Shown: piece after piece, positions 55,660 to 64,000 of the stretch | Numbering within the stretch: the stretch's first letter is position 1 | Layout: each line of letters opens with the position of its first letter | NCBI RefSeq assembly: GCF_030674635.1 | Contig: NZ_CP089978.1 | Span: 1,116,001 to 1,180,000, forward strand | DNA from: Moraxella sp. ZY210820 | Lineage (GTDB): Bacteria; Pseudomonadota; Gammaproteobacteria; Pseudomonadales; Moraxellaceae | Length of the DNA stretch: 64,000 nucleotides | Direction: 5' to 3' | Position numbers and translations under genes: made by a program | Notes under the pieces: generated by a model | Databases searched by the model: none | What the model saw: only the letters and a program-made list of their open reading frames with translations | Told to the model about the DNA's origin: nothing

Positions 55660-56844
55660 ATGTCAAACCAAGAAACAGATTATCAGATTGATACCTTAGC
55701 CATTCGTACGGGGCATGAACGCACCTTTGAAGGGGAACATAGTGAGCCGATTTTTTTAACATCATCATTTGTTTATAAAAATGCTGCGGAAGCGGCAGCA
55801 AAATTCTCTGGTGAAGTGGAAGGTAATATTTATAGCCGTTATACTAACCCAACAGTTACAAATTTTGAAAAGCGTTTGGCAAAAATGGAAGGAGCAGAGC
55901 GTGCAGTTGCCAGTAGCTGTGGTATGTCTGCGATTGCTTCGGTATTGTTAGGGTATTTACAAGCAGGCGACCATATTGTTTGTTCACGTTCAATGTTTGG
56001 AACGACAGTCGCTTTATTTGAAAAAAATATTGTCAAATTTGATATTGGTGTTACTTTTGTTGATTTAACCGATTTACAAGCATGGAAAGATGCTATTAAG
56101 CCGAACACTAAATTATTTTTCTTAGAAAATCCGTCAAATCCATTATCTGAAGTGGTGGATATTCGTGCTTTAGCAGATATTGCTCATCAGCAAGGTGCAT
56201 TATTAGCTGTAGATAACAGTTTATGTACACCTATTTTACAAAAGCCATTAGAATTGGGTGCAGATTTAGTCGTTTATTCTGCAACTAAATATATTGATGG
56301 GCAAGGGCGTGTATTAGGCGGAGCGGTTGTTGGTAAACATGACTTACTGGAAGGAGCATATAATGTGTTGCGTACTTTTGGTACAACAATGAGTCCTTTT
56401 AATGCATGGGTTTTAATTAAGAGTTTAGAAACTTTAAAATTACGGATGCACGCTCATTCTGCTAATGCTCAAAAAGTAGCAGAATGGCTCACAACACATC
56501 CGAAAGTGAAGCAAGTTTATTATGCAGGTTTACCAACACATAAAAACCATGAATTGATTAAAAAACAACAATCAGGTTTTGGTGGTATTGTTGCATTTGA
56601 AGTACATGGTGAGCGTAAAGAAGCATGGACAGTAATTGATAATACAAAAATTTTATCCATTACTGCCAATTTAGGCGATATTAAAACTACCATTACACAC
56701 CCTGCAACCACCACGCATGGTAAATTATCGCCAGAAGCTAAAGTAAAAGCGGGTATTACCGAAAGTTTAATTCGTGTTTCTGTCGGTTTGGAAGATGCGG
56801 ATGATATTATTGCTGATTTGAAACGTGGTTTGGATTTAATCTAA
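55660..56844 (+). CDS. metZ: O-succinylhomoserine sulfhydrylase
   Basis: PLP enzyme of methionine synthesis that makes homocysteine from O-succinylhomoserine and sulfide. The 394-residue Cys/Met-metabolism family protein has LAIRTGHERTFEGEHSEPIF (typical of MetZ), YSRYTNPTV, ERAVASSCGMSAIASVLL, FLENPSNPLSEVVDI, the PLP lysine in VVYSATKYIDGQGR, and the C-terminal TITHPATTTHGKLSPE. Related family members with different substrates are hard to exclude, but the N-terminal signature favours MetZ. Confidence 0.9.
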   Translation: MSNQETDYQIDTLAIRTGHERTFEGEHSEPIFLTSSFVYKNAAEAAAKFSGEVEGNIYSRYTNPTVTNFEKRLAKMEGAERAVASSCGMSAIASVLLGYLQAGDHIVCSRSMFGTTVALFEKNIVKFDIGVTFVDLTDLQAWKDAIKPNTKLFFLENPSNPLSEVVDIRALADIAHQQGALLAVDNSLCTPILQKPLELGADLVVYSATKYIDGQGRVLGGAVVGKHDLLEGAYNVLRTFGTTMSPFNAWVLIKSLETLKLRMHAHSANAQKVAEWLTTHPKVKQVYYAGLPTHKNHELIKKQQSGFGGIVAFEVHGERKEAWTVIDNTKILSITANLGDIKTTITHPATTTHGKLSPEAKVKAGITESLIRVSVGLEDADDIIADLKRGLDLI

Positions 56845-56887
56845 GATTATGGTATGATGGGTAATATTTTATAAAGTGAGATAAATC

Positions 56888-57217
56888 ATGAACATTAATA
56901 TGTTAATGCAACAGGCTCAACGTATGCAAAAAGAAGTTGAAGCCAATATTAAAAAAGCTAAAGAAGAGTTGGCACAACAAGAAGTGCATGGCGAAGCGGG
57001 CAATGGTTTAGTGAAAGTAACCATGACAGGTCGTTTCGTGGTAAAACGTTTAAATATTTCGCCTGATTTGTTGCAAGATGATGCAGATATGATTGAAGAT
57101 CTCATTGCTGCAGCGATTAATGATGCAGTACGTCAAGCTGAAGCATTATCAGAAGAAACCATGAAAAATGCCAATAGTGGTATGGGTTTACCACCAGGTT
57201 TGGCAGGTTTATTCTAA
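56888..57217 (+). CDS. YbaB/EbfC family nucleoid-associated protein
   Basis: A 109-residue DNA-binding protein forming dimers in the nucleoid. It has the family features: an N-terminal helix ([23 protein letters not shown]), the central [25 protein letters not shown], and a C-terminal [11 protein letters not shown]. The gene usually sits between dnaX and recR; here recR follows with a 650-bp insertion that contains a repeat element and a small ORF, and metZ is upstream instead of dnaX. Confidence 0.93.
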   Translation: MNINMLMQQAQRMQKEVEANIKKAKEELAQQEVHGEAGNGLVKVTMTGRFVVKRLNISPDLLQDDADMIEDLIAAAINDAVRQAEALSEETMKNANSGMGLPPGLAGLF

Positions 57218-57228
57218 ATTGTGTAATG

Positions 57229-57258
57229 GGGGAGAAAATTTAATTTTTCTCCCTTATT
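57229..57258 (+). terminator. Intrinsic terminator after ybaB
   Basis: GGGAGAAAA (57230-57238) and TTTTCTCCC (57245-57253) form a 9-bp perfect stem with a 6-base loop, followed by TTATT. Confidence 0.8.
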
Positions 57259-57279
57259 ATTTAAATAATATCAATACGT

Positions 57280-57393
57280 CATTCTCAACTCATAGTAAGT
57301 TATTGATTTTGTGTAGGGGCGAATGATTATTCGCCCGTACAAAATTAAATATCTTAAATCATATCAATATACTATGATTTTAAGTTGAGAATG
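57280..57393. repeat. Nested inverted-repeat element (MITE-like), 114 bp
   Basis: Outer inverted repeats CATTCTCAAC (57280-57289) and GTTGAGAATG (57384-57393) flank a central GTAGGGGCGAAT/ATTCGCCCGTAC palindrome (57313-57340). A further partial right end (AAGTTGAAAATGATGTTA) follows at about 57418-57435, as if a second copy had been lost. It is the best-preserved copy in the window. Confidence 0.9.
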
Positions 57394-57432
57394 GGGTTAT
57401 CAATATATTATCAATTTAAGTTGAAAATGATG

Positions 57433-57618
57433 TTATGCAATTACAATTACTAATGTTTTAGCACAAAAGAAACCTACACACCAATTAATAGCCGTAATAT
57501 CAAAAAGATAAATTCCTTTTCTGGCTTGTACTACAGCATACATCATCAATATAAAATATAGCCCATTAATTATCATTGAAGAGAATAAAGCTAACATCTC
57601 TCGTTCTGCATTCTTCAT
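57433..57618 (-). CDS. Small membrane protein, doubtful
   Basis: A 61-residue ORF starting MKNAEREMLALFSSMI, with two hydrophobic segments (IINGLYFILMMYAVV and INWCVGFFCAKTLVIVI). AGTGAG lies upstream of the ATG. It sits between two repeat elements on the opposite strand to its neighbours, and I recognise no family; it could be a real small gene or chance. Confidence 0.4.
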   Translation of the reverse strand: MKNAEREMLALFSSMIINGLYFILMMYAVVQARKGIYLFDITAINWCVGFFCAKTLVIVIA

Positions 57619-57681
57619 ATTTTCTCACTTAAATCACTTTTTATGTGGATTTGTATAGCAAATTCAATTCATACTTGAACA

Positions 57682-57743
57682 GTAGGGGCAAATTATATTT
57701 GCCCAAGCAATTGATTTAAAAGGGTTTATATAATAGACCCCTA
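57682..57743. repeat. Compound GTAGGGGC palindromic repeat
   Basis: Two palindromes, GGGCAAAT/ATTTGCCC and GGGTTTATA/TATAGACCC, lie between GTAGGGGC at the left edge and GACCCCTAC at the right. The design is the same as the compound unit at 2420-2486, and the flanking AATTCAATTCATACTTGAAC on the left matches the reversed right flank of that unit. Confidence 0.75.
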
Positions 57744-57873
57744 CATTTGCTGTATTGTTCTGATATAAATTGATTATATTTAAACAAAAACTACGTTTTT
57801 TATTTCAATATTTATCAACCAAAAATCAAATTTTTTGTTATAATCTTTGCCAATTTTATCATTGAGAATAACC

Positions 57874-58470
57874 ATGTTTAGCCCCAAATTTGATGAATTA
57901 GTCAATGCCTTACGTTTACTACCAAGTGTCGGTCCAAAATCTGCACAGCGTATGGCACTTCATTTAATGATGAAAAATCGTGAAGGGGCAATGCAACTTT
58001 CTCATGCTTTACATGAAGCAAGCACTTATTTGTGTACTTGCCAAGTTTGCCATAGTTTAACTGAGCAGGAAATTTGTGATATTTGCCTTGATGATGCACG
58101 AGAATGCCATTTATTATGCGTGGTAGAAAGCCCTGCTGATGTAATGGCGATTGAGCAAAGTGGCAGTTTTTATGGTAAATATCATGTATTAGGTGGGCAT
58201 TTATCGCCTTTAGATGGCGTTGGACCTGATGAAATTGGTATTCCTCATTTATTACAACGTTTAGAACAAGGCGAGATAAAAGAAATTATTTTAGCAACCA
58301 ATAGCACTGTAGAAGGGGAAGCTACAGCACATTATATTGTAGAAGCCTGTAAACATTTAACTGTGCAAGTAACACGCATTGCACAGGGCATACCACAAGG
58401 GGGAGAATTGGAATATGTAGGTAGTCATACTTTAAGTAAAGCCTTGCATAATCGTTCTAAAATGAGTTAG
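57874..58470 (+). CDS. recR: Recombination protein RecR
   Basis: Works with RecF and RecO to load RecA on gapped DNA. The 198-residue protein has the helix-hairpin-helix LRLLPSVGPKSAQRMALHLM near residue 15, the Cys4 zinc finger (CTCQVC ... CDIC), and a TOPRIM domain (LCVVESPADVMAIEQSG; GHLSPLDGVGPDEIG; ATNSTVEGEATAHYI; ARIAQGIPQGGELEYV-like ending). ATG 57874 follows a weak site; the frame extends nine codons farther upstream. It is followed by rnd. Confidence 0.95.
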   Translation: MFSPKFDELVNALRLLPSVGPKSAQRMALHLMMKNREGAMQLSHALHEASTYLCTCQVCHSLTEQEICDICLDDARECHLLCVVESPADVMAIEQSGSFYGKYHVLGGHLSPLDGVGPDEIGIPHLLQRLEQGEIKEIILATNSTVEGEATAHYIVEACKHLTVQVTRIAQGIPQGGELEYVGSHTLSKALHNRSKMS

Positions 58471-58497
58471 TTTGATAAAAGGGATAAGGAGATTTAA

Positions 58498-59604
58498 ATG
58501 TACACTTTTGTTAATAATTTATCGCAACTTTCAGCATTATTGCAGTTCATGCAACAGCATGATACCTATTATCTTGATACAGAATTTATTCGAACCAAAA
58601 CACGTTATCCGCAATTAGGTTTGTTACAACTCAATGTAAATCAACAAATTTTTATTATTGACCCATTAAAATTAGATTTAACTGCTTTTTGGAACCAGTT
58701 ATTTCAAGCCCAGCAAATTGTCATTCATTCTTGTGCTGAAGATGTAAACTTAATTACACATTATGCTCAACGCTATGATTTAAATAATGTTTTTGATACA
58801 CAAATTGGTTTAAATTTTTTAGGCTATGGGTATAGTGTTGGTTATCAAACTGCACTTGATGAAATGCTCAATATACAAATCGATAAATATGAATCTCGTT
58901 CTGATTGGTTAGCTCGCCCTTTAAGTGATTTACAATTAGATTATGCAGCAAATGATGTCATTCATCTTTATGATTTGGCAAATATCATTCAACAAGAATT
59001 AACATCATTAGGGCATTATGAGCGAGTAGTACAAGACAGCCAATGTTTTGTCAAAAATTTACTTAAACAAACACCTATGGAGCAATTATATTTAGATTTA
59101 GCACGTCCATCGCATACACGTCGTGAATTAGCTCAAATCCAGCAGTTATGTATTTGGCGAGAAACGTTATCTATCAGTCAAAATATACCAATTTCATTTA
59201 TTTTAAAAAATCATGATTTACTGATGATTGTACAACGTCAGCCTGAAAATGTACGCCAATTAGAGATGTTATTAGAAACAAATTCTCGTACTCGCCGTTA
59301 TACACATCAAATTTTAAAACAACTCTATCAACTTCCACCTGCAAAATTGTGGCCACAACGTTTGGCGTATCCTTATAGCCTTGATACAGGGCAACAAGAG
59401 CAAATTAATCAACTCATTCAAACTCAAGCTGAACAATTAAATATCAGTCCAGAGTTATTAATGCGTAAAAAGTGGATTAGTGATATTTTATACACTTTAA
59501 CTGATAAGAAAGATGAACAAGATTTTAATCCCTATCTTTTGGGCTGGCGTTACGATATAATCACCCAACCTATCTTAAAATTGTTGTATAATAGCAAATG
59601 TTGA
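58498..59604 (+). CDS. rnd: Ribonuclease D
   Basis: 3'-5' exoribonuclease involved in tRNA maturation. The 368-residue protein has the DEDD catalytic set: YLDTEFIRTKTRYPQLGLLQ (DxE) near residue 27, IHSCAEDVNLI around residue 80, and LDYAANDVIHLYDLA (YxxxD) around residue 155, followed by an HRDC domain (ELAQIQQLCIWRETLS...). AAGGAG precedes the ATG. It starts 27 bp after recR, probably in one transcript with ycgL. Confidence 0.93.
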   Translation: MYTFVNNLSQLSALLQFMQQHDTYYLDTEFIRTKTRYPQLGLLQLNVNQQIFIIDPLKLDLTAFWNQLFQAQQIVIHSCAEDVNLITHYAQRYDLNNVFDTQIGLNFLGYGYSVGYQTALDEMLNIQIDKYESRSDWLARPLSDLQLDYAANDVIHLYDLANIIQQELTSLGHYERVVQDSQCFVKNLLKQTPMEQLYLDLARPSHTRRELAQIQQLCIWRETLSISQNIPISFILKNHDLLMIVQRQPENVRQLEMLLETNSRTRRYTHQILKQLYQLPPAKLWPQRLAYPYSLDTGQQEQINQLIQTQAEQLNISPELLMRKKWISDILYTLTDKKDEQDFNPYLLGWRYDIITQPILKLLYNSKC

Positions 59605-59623
59605 TAAATGATGGTATTTAATT

Positions 59624-59914
59624 ATGCGTTGTGATATTTTTAAATCAAGTAAAAAAGATGAAATGTATCTCTATGTTTTACATAAAGAAAATCAAGATGA
59701 AGCCTTAGAGAGTGTACCTGCAACCGTATTAAATGCTTTTGGTCGTCTGACTTTTGTCATGAGTTTAGATTTAGATGAAAAACGTAAATTAGCACGTGTG
59801 AATGTATTACATGTGATGGATAGTTTACAAACAAAAGGTTTCTTTATACAAATGCCGCCTGAAGGTTTAATTAATCCAAATGCGGTTGAACCAGAGGGTT
59901 TACGTGGTGCATGA
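59624..59914 (+). CDS. YcgL domain protein
   Basis: A 96-residue protein with the YcgL fold signature: [16 protein letters not shown] at the N-terminus, [16 protein letters not shown]-type middle (here [23 protein letters not shown]) and GFFIQMPPE at the C-terminus. YcgL typically lies downstream of rnd, as here; its function is unknown. The stop overlaps the next gene, indicating tight coupling. Confidence 0.9.
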   Translation: MRCDIFKSSKKDEMYLYVLHKENQDEALESVPATVLNAFGRLTFVMSLDLDEKRKLARVNVLHVMDSLQTKGFFIQMPPEGLINPNAVEPEGLRGA

Positions 59915-60335
59915 TCATGTTGGTTTTTGGGCGAAACTATGGGAAAATTTTTTAAACTTTTTCATTTCGCTATGGAGTGGTTTCTTTTCTTTATTTGATG
60001 GCATTCCAGAATATAGTTTTGCGGTTGGTTTCTATTTACTTGGTTCATTGTTTATGCTTTGGGGGTGGTCGAATATTTCTAGATCTTTACCACACACCTT
60101 ACGCATTAGTTTTGGCATTTTTATGTTTGCCGTATTATTAACCCCTACTGTTTCGGAAGGTACTAATGCAAAAATCGCACCTGCGATATTTGGTATGATT
60201 TTTGGTTTATTAACTAAAGAGATGAATTTAGTTTGGGTGAATTTAGCATCCATTGTTTTTGTAATGGCGGTTGGCTGTTTATTGATGTATTGCTATAGCT
60301 ATTATGTGAATTATCGCAATAAAAAATTATCTTAA
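59904..60335 (+). CDS. Membrane protein coupled to ycgL
   Basis: A protein of about 143 residues with three to four hydrophobic segments ([46 protein letters not shown], and [18 protein letters not shown]). I do not recognise the family. The most likely start is GTG 59904, with AGAGGG just upstream, giving an 11-base overlap with the ycgL stop; an ATG at 59880 in the same frame would overlap by 35 bases. Confidence 0.6.
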   Translation: MVHDHVGFWAKLWENFLNFFISLWSGFFSLFDGIPEYSFAVGFYLLGSLFMLWGWSNISRSLPHTLRISFGIFMFAVLLTPTVSEGTNAKIAPAIFGMIFGLLTKEMNLVWVNLASIVFVMAVGCLLMYCYSYYVNYRNKKLS

Positions 60336-60352
60336 TCTATAATGTGATTGTT

Positions 60353-60385
60353 AAAAACGTGCTAATAACAATTAGCACGTTTTTA
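60353..60385. terminator. Bidirectional terminator between convergent genes
   Basis: AAAACGTGCTAAT and ATTAGCACGTTTT form a 13-bp perfect stem with a 4-base loop, with A run on the left and T run on the right. It serves the membrane protein gene and the NlpE-like gene, which converge. Confidence 0.85.
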
Positions 60386-60406
60386 TGTTTTTAACCAGTG
60401 AAAAGA

Positions 60407-60997
60407 TTATTTCTTTTCTTCTGCTTTTGCAGGCTCAGCAGGAGCTTCGGTTTTTACATCAGTTGCTTGTGGCTGTGCTTCACCTTCGGCTTTGATTTCT
60501 GCTTTCGGAGCATCTGTCGCAGGTTGAGCTACTTTTTTCAAATCATAATTCATTTCTTTAGTCGTTGCTTTTTTACCATCAGCATCTAATTTAGAAATGA
60601 CATCACCTTCAATAACAAATTTAGCAGTTGTTAATGGGTCATTGCTTTCTAAAGTAATGGTTGAAGTCGTAGCATCAAAAGTTGCTTTACCTTGTTTTAC
60701 ATCAACTTTTTCTTGGTCTTTATGTGTGTACTTTTCAGTTAATACATAAGTACCATCAGCTTTTAATTCAACAGTTGTATCAATACCGCTACAATCCGCA
60801 CATGGTAAAGTACCATTATAAGTACCTACATAAGCAGGTGTAGTTTCAGCAGGAGTTGCTGGCGTAGATGGCTGAGTAGCAGGAGCTGTTGTTGATGTGG
60901 TTTCTTTAGTAGGCTCTGTTTTTTTTGGCTCTTGTTGAGTACAAGCAACAGCCAATACACTACTGAATAGTGCAATACTTAAAAGGCTTTTTTTCAT
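60407..60997 (-). CDS. NlpE-like lipoprotein with acidic tail
   Basis: A 196-residue predicted lipoprotein. The signal peptide ends in a lipobox (SSVLAVAC), followed by a Thr/Pro/Glu-rich linker, then an NlpE N-terminal domain with GTYNGTLPCADCSGIDTTVEL (CxxC typical of NlpE, a sensor of envelope and copper stress), and a long Ala/Glu/Pro-rich C-terminal tail (KAEIKAEGEAQPQATDVKTE). The C-terminal OB-fold of E. coli NlpE is absent. ATG 60997 is preferred for spacing to GGAG; ATG 61000 is possible. Confidence 0.8.
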   Translation of the reverse strand: MKKSLLSIALFSSVLAVACTQQEPKKTEPTKETTSTTAPATQPSTPATPAETTPAYVGTYNGTLPCADCSGIDTTVELKADGTYVLTEKYTHKDQEKVDVKQGKATFDATTSTITLESNDPLTTAKFVIEGDVISKLDADGKKATTKEMNYDLKKVAQPATDAPKAEIKAEGEAQPQATDVKTEAPAEPAKAEEKK

Positions 60998-61189
60998 CAT
61001 AATCTCCAAAGGTTGATGAATATAAGATGTGGAATATTATATCATAGCTAGGGTTATTATATTCAATCGTTTGATGTAAAATCATCATTAATTTGTTAAA
61101 AAATATATTTTTAGTAACAAAAATAATAAGATATGGCTTTTATTTTTACCGTTTGTAAAAATCAATTGTAATATTTGACATAGTAAAAT

Positions 61190-61236
61190 GATAATAAAAA
61201 ATACGGAAACCTCTGTTTAACATTTCGTTTCCGTAT
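61190..61236 (-). terminator. Intrinsic terminator after the FabR-like gene
   Basis: On the minus strand ATACGGAAAC and GTTTCCGTAT form a 10-bp stem with a 16-base loop, followed by TTTTTTATT. It lies about 25 bp past the regulator stop. Confidence 0.75.
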
Positions 61237-61261
61237 CATCAAAAAATACTTAAAGAAAAAA

Positions 61262-61873
61262 TTAATCTTTAAGATTTTTAGTAACTCTTGCACCTTCAAG
61301 TAGCATACGAATCATTGCAATCGTTTCTTCTGCAATTTGTTGTTGTTGCTCTTTTGGAGAGTTTAAGATTTGAGCACCCATATGGAATACAATACGTGTA
61401 ATTGCCTTTGCTACAATATCTGCGTGTGCTAAATCTTGTTGTTTTTCATGTTGTTCAAAACGATTCAAATCTTCAATTAATTCTTGTGTAAAGTAATTTA
61501 ATTGGTCTTCTACTGCTTTTTTATAAGCATCTGAACCAATATAGCTTTCACGTAATAATAGACTTAAATGACCTTCATCATTGTGTAACTGTCCAACAAA
61601 TACTTCAATTGAACTACGAATAACGCTTTCAGTTTGTTGTGCTTGTAAACGTGCTTCACGAATAATACTACGTAAACGCTCACCAGCAAGAACAATTAGA
61701 GAAACTGCTAATTCATCAGTATCACGGAAATGGCGATAAAAGCTATTTGGTGAAATACCAGCTTCACGTGTAATCTCTCGCAAGCTCAGTGATGCAACAC
61801 TTTTACCCGGACTAATTAAACGCAATGTAGCTTGAAATAAATCATTTTTATCAATCGTAGCTGTACGACCCAT
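61262..61873 (-). CDS. TetR-family regulator, FabR-like
   Basis: A 203-residue TetR-type repressor. The N-terminal helix-turn-helix contains LSLREITREAGISPNSFYRHFRD, the form seen in FabR, the repressor of unsaturated fatty acid synthesis genes (fabA/fabB) responding to acyl-CoA/ACP pools. The C-terminal ligand domain (LHNDEGHLSLLLRESYIGS) is also FabR-like. No fatty acid gene is next to it; the target is inferred from family only. It is transcribed alone. Confidence 0.8.
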   Translation of the reverse strand: MGRTATIDKNDLFQATLRLISPGKSVASLSLREITREAGISPNSFYRHFRDTDELAVSLIVLAGERLRSIIREARLQAQQTESVIRSSIEVFVGQLHNDEGHLSLLLRESYIGSDAYKKAVEDQLNYFTQELIEDLNRFEQHEKQQDLAHADIVAKAITRIVFHMGAQILNSPKEQQQQIAEETIAMIRMLLEGARVTKNLKD

Positions 61874-62022
61874 AATAAATACTCTATTGTAAAGAAAAGA
61901 TTAATTTATACTATAGCAAAAAAATGTAAATTGCAATATATTAAAATACAAATTAATAGACAATATCGATGAAATGTACAAAAAATGAGATAAAATACAA
62001 ATTATTTATCAAATTTTATTGT

Positions 62023-62565
62023 TTACCACATTAAATCATCAGGAATCACATAATCTGCATACGGATCTTCTTCATCAGTTTGCTGATGATTTTCTTGCGA
62101 TTGCGTATTTAAATTAATCATAAAACCTGCCATTTTTTGTTCGATACGCTCAGCCAATGCTCTAGGTAAATACGCATATTCTTGATTTTGTGTACGAGCA
62201 ATCACTAATGAACCTGCCACTAAAGCATTATACACTTGTTGTGAAATATAAACTTTTTTAATGGTTTCATCCACAAATTGATAAGCAATATCGCCTTGCG
62301 TGTCTTTGATTTTATGTTGTTGAATCATTTGTTCAATATTGGCTTTGAGTGCTTTTTCATCAAGTACACGTTGTCTTTCTTGATTAAGTGCTTGGTCTTT
62401 GGCTATTTTCTCTTGTTGTGCTTGTGCGAGTTCAGCTTTGAGATGTGTATCTTCATCATTACCCATACGTTGCTGATGTTGGGTTTGTTTATTGATTTTT
62501 TTGGCTTTTTTAGCATCAACTAGACCTGCTTTGAGTAGTTGAGCCTGTAGGGCATTTTTAAGCAT
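62023..62565 (-). CDS. DUF2058 (YaiL) family protein
   Basis: A 180-residue protein starting MLKNALQAQLLKAGLVDAKK, the family signature, followed by a Lys/Gln-rich charged region predicted to form a long helix (residues 20-90), and a C-terminal part with QFVDETIKKVYISQQVYNALVAG and YLPRALAERIEQK. YaiL/DUF2058 proteins are cytoplasmic and may associate with ribosomes or nucleoids; the function is not established. Confidence 0.88.
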   Translation of the reverse strand: MLKNALQAQLLKAGLVDAKKAKKINKQTQHQQRMGNDEDTHLKAELAQAQQEKIAKDQALNQERQRVLDEKALKANIEQMIQQHKIKDTQGDIAYQFVDETIKKVYISQQVYNALVAGSLVIARTQNQEYAYLPRALAERIEQKMAGFMINLNTQSQENHQQTDEEDPYADYVIPDDLMW

Positions 62566-62585
62566 AAGACACCTATAATCATGGG

Positions 62586-63287
62586 TTATGATGGGTCATG
62601 TTCTTGATAAGGTGTACCACGAACACGAAAATAAATAATCCAATATACTACACTCATACATAATGTAAGTGCAACAGGAAATAGAAAAGATTGTAAACCC
62701 CAATAAGGATAAATGATACTAGCAATTAATCCTCCAACAAAAAAGCCAACTAATAATAAAAAATGCAGAACAATACGCCGTCTATCCACTTTTAAACCAC
62801 GTGCAACATAGCCAAAAGCCAGTCCTAAATCGGTAAGCACGCCTGATAAATGTGTAGTACGAATAATTGCACCTTTATAATGACTGACCATCGCATTTTG
62901 TATACCCATTGCACAGCTTGCCCATAATAGTGCATAGCGTGGAAAATAGGGCAAAAATGCCCAACATAAAAAAATCGACAGGGCAACTAGCATTAATGGT
63001 AAACCATAACGCCGTCCTAATTGAAAATGGGCGTTACCTAAAATAAAACCACTATAAAATGAGCCTAAAACATAACATATTAAAATACAAGTTAAAAATA
63101 AAATATGGTCGATATTACCTGTAACAATATCCATTGCTAAAATGCTAATATTACCTGTCATGTGTGAAACAGATTGATGCAATAAGGTTAATAACCCTAA
63201 AACATTAATCATGCCAGCATTTACAGCAAGGGAAAATGCACCAAATTGTATCCAATTAGGTAGGCTTTGAAAAGGATTGTGGCTCAT
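62586..63287 (-). CDS. DUF1275 (YoaK) family membrane protein
   Basis: A 233-residue protein with about six hydrophobic helices. FSLAVNAGMINVLGLLTL, the conserved HMTGNISILAMDI, and the later GIQNAMVSHYKGAIIRTTHLSGVLTDLGLAFG are typical of DUF1275, a family of putative inner-membrane transporters of unknown substrate. It precedes the DUF2058 gene on the same strand with 20 bp between, so they may be cotranscribed. Confidence 0.9.
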   Translation of the reverse strand: MSHNPFQSLPNWIQFGAFSLAVNAGMINVLGLLTLLHQSVSHMTGNISILAMDIVTGNIDHILFLTCILICYVLGSFYSGFILGNAHFQLGRRYGLPLMLVALSIFLCWAFLPYFPRYALLWASCAMGIQNAMVSHYKGAIIRTTHLSGVLTDLGLAFGYVARGLKVDRRRIVLHFLLLVGFFVGGLIASIIYPYWGLQSFLFPVALTLCMSVVYWIIYFRVRGTPYQEHDPS

Positions 63288-63377
63288 AATTGCGTAGTTT
63301 ACAAAACTTTACTAAACAATTATCATAAACCGTTTTTCGATAAAAAATCAAGCGTTATCATGACCTTTTATAAGTAT

Positions 63378-64000
63378 CTAAATGGTAAAATCTTTATCAT
63401 CATGCTGTTGTTGATAAATAGCTTGTACTGCTTGATAATGGGTTAAAAAGACTTTTCCACTTAATTCATGTAAAAAATGGCTATGTTGTAATTTATCCAT
63501 TACAGGACCTTTGACTTCTGTTAAATGTAGTTGGATATTAAGTTTAATTAATTCATGATTAATTTCTTCAAGCGTTTCTAAAGCACTAAAATCAATATCA
63601 CTAATACTTGAACAATTTAGTACAACATGATGCAGTTGTTTATTTTTGCTAATCTCTTGAATAATATAGTGTTTTAAAGAATTTGCATTTAAAAAGGTTA
63701 AATTTTCATCTACACGTAAGGAAAATATTTGTGGGATTGTCATGGTTTTATGACGTTGAATATTACGGAAATGTTGCGTACCTGCAATTAGACCAAGTGT
63801 TGCAATATGTGGACGACTCATTTTCCATAATAATAAAACAAATGTGGAAATTACACCAATCATTAATCCTGTAGCAATATCAATCAATAAAACTGATAAA
63901 AAGGTAATAATCATCGCTAAACCATCATGTTTAGAATATCGCCAAGTATCAATAAATGGTTTAATTTTAACTAATCTCCAAATTGAGACAATAATAGTAG
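63378..64000 (-). CDS. SulP-family anion transporter, C-terminal part
   Basis: The frame is open to the window edge, so the N-terminal part is missing. The visible 207 residues contain the last membrane segments (TFLSVLLIDIATGLMIGVISTFVLLLW) and a cytoplasmic STAS domain (QIFSLRVDENLTFLNANSLK, then HHVVLNCSSISDIDFSALETL). SulP proteins carry sulfate, bicarbonate or dicarboxylates. An internal ATG at 63914 is not the true start: upstream codons WRYSKHDGLA are in the same frame and fit the family. Confidence 0.85.
   Translation of the reverse strand, partial: TIIVSIWRLVKIKPFIDTWRYSKHDGLAMIITFLSVLLIDIATGLMIGVISTFVLLLWKMSRPHIATLGLIAGTQHFRNIQRHKTMTIPQIFSLRVDENLTFLNANSLKHYIIQEISKNKQLHHVVLNCSSISDIDFSALETLEEINHELIKLNIQLHLTEVKGPVMDKLQHSHFLHELSGKVFLTHYQAVQAIYQQQHDDKDFTI

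Overview
The window reads as a chromosome segment of an AT-rich gammaproteobacterium, most likely in the Moraxellaceae (a Moraxella or Acinetobacter relative). This is an inference from gene content and order (pyrG-kdsA-eno-ftsB-ispD, hisZ-purA, recR-rnd-ycgL, the GAPDH paralog with an SCTTQ active site) and from the low GC; no rRNA, tRNA or other marker in the window settles the genus.

Layout. 1-9.8 kb: a TauE/SafE fragment, a YqaA-type membrane protein, glutathione reductase, small DUF proteins, a Sel1-repeat protein, an orphan immunity-like protein, and the divergent pair PEP synthase (ppsA) and its regulatory kinase/phosphorylase (ppsR). 9.8-22.3 kb: a housekeeping run (pyrG, kdsA, eno, ftsB, ispD, rpoH, thiS, thiG). 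Accessory genes are inserted between pyrG and eno: two adjacent PIN-toxin modules with related antitoxins, two related zinc-ribbon/membrane proteins (one apparently split by a frameshift), small secreted or membrane proteins and palindromic repeats. 22.3-35.6 kb: a glycosyltransferase gene that begins in a heptanucleotide repeat tract, then gloB, maeB, pldA, a PreP-like M16 protease, dnaG, coaX and trpB, mostly on the minus strand. 35.8-39.4 kb: a transketolase gene of visibly higher GC, a CoiA-like protein with zinc-ribbon cysteines, and an antitoxin followed by a tiny toxin remnant; this looks like an acquired or recombined block. 39.5-64 kb: serS, adenine permease plus adenine deaminase, groES-groEL behind a clear sigma-32 promoter, a VapBC pair with a nonsense-mutated toxin, a PfkB kinase, an ExoX-like nuclease, hisZ, purA, ppk1, a GAPDH paralog, metZ, ybaB, recR, rnd, ycgL, an NlpE-like lipoprotein, a FabR-like regulator, DUF2058 and DUF1275 proteins, and the C-terminal part of a SulP transporter.

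The strongest non-routine signals are simple-sequence contingency loci and a repeat family. (1) A glycosyltransferase gene has six copies of a 7-bp repeat directly after its ATG; the current copy number puts that ATG out of frame, so the gene looks phase-variable and OFF. (2) Nine TTATG copies abut an extended -10 promoter upstream of a small membrane-anchored protein. (3) About 16 intergenic sites carry short palindromes beginning GTAGGG or GTAAGG; at least three are the cores of 114-120 bp nested inverted-repeat elements ending in CATTCTCAA/TTGAGAATG, one of them lying between groES and groEL. Several toxin-antitoxin loci are at different stages of decay.
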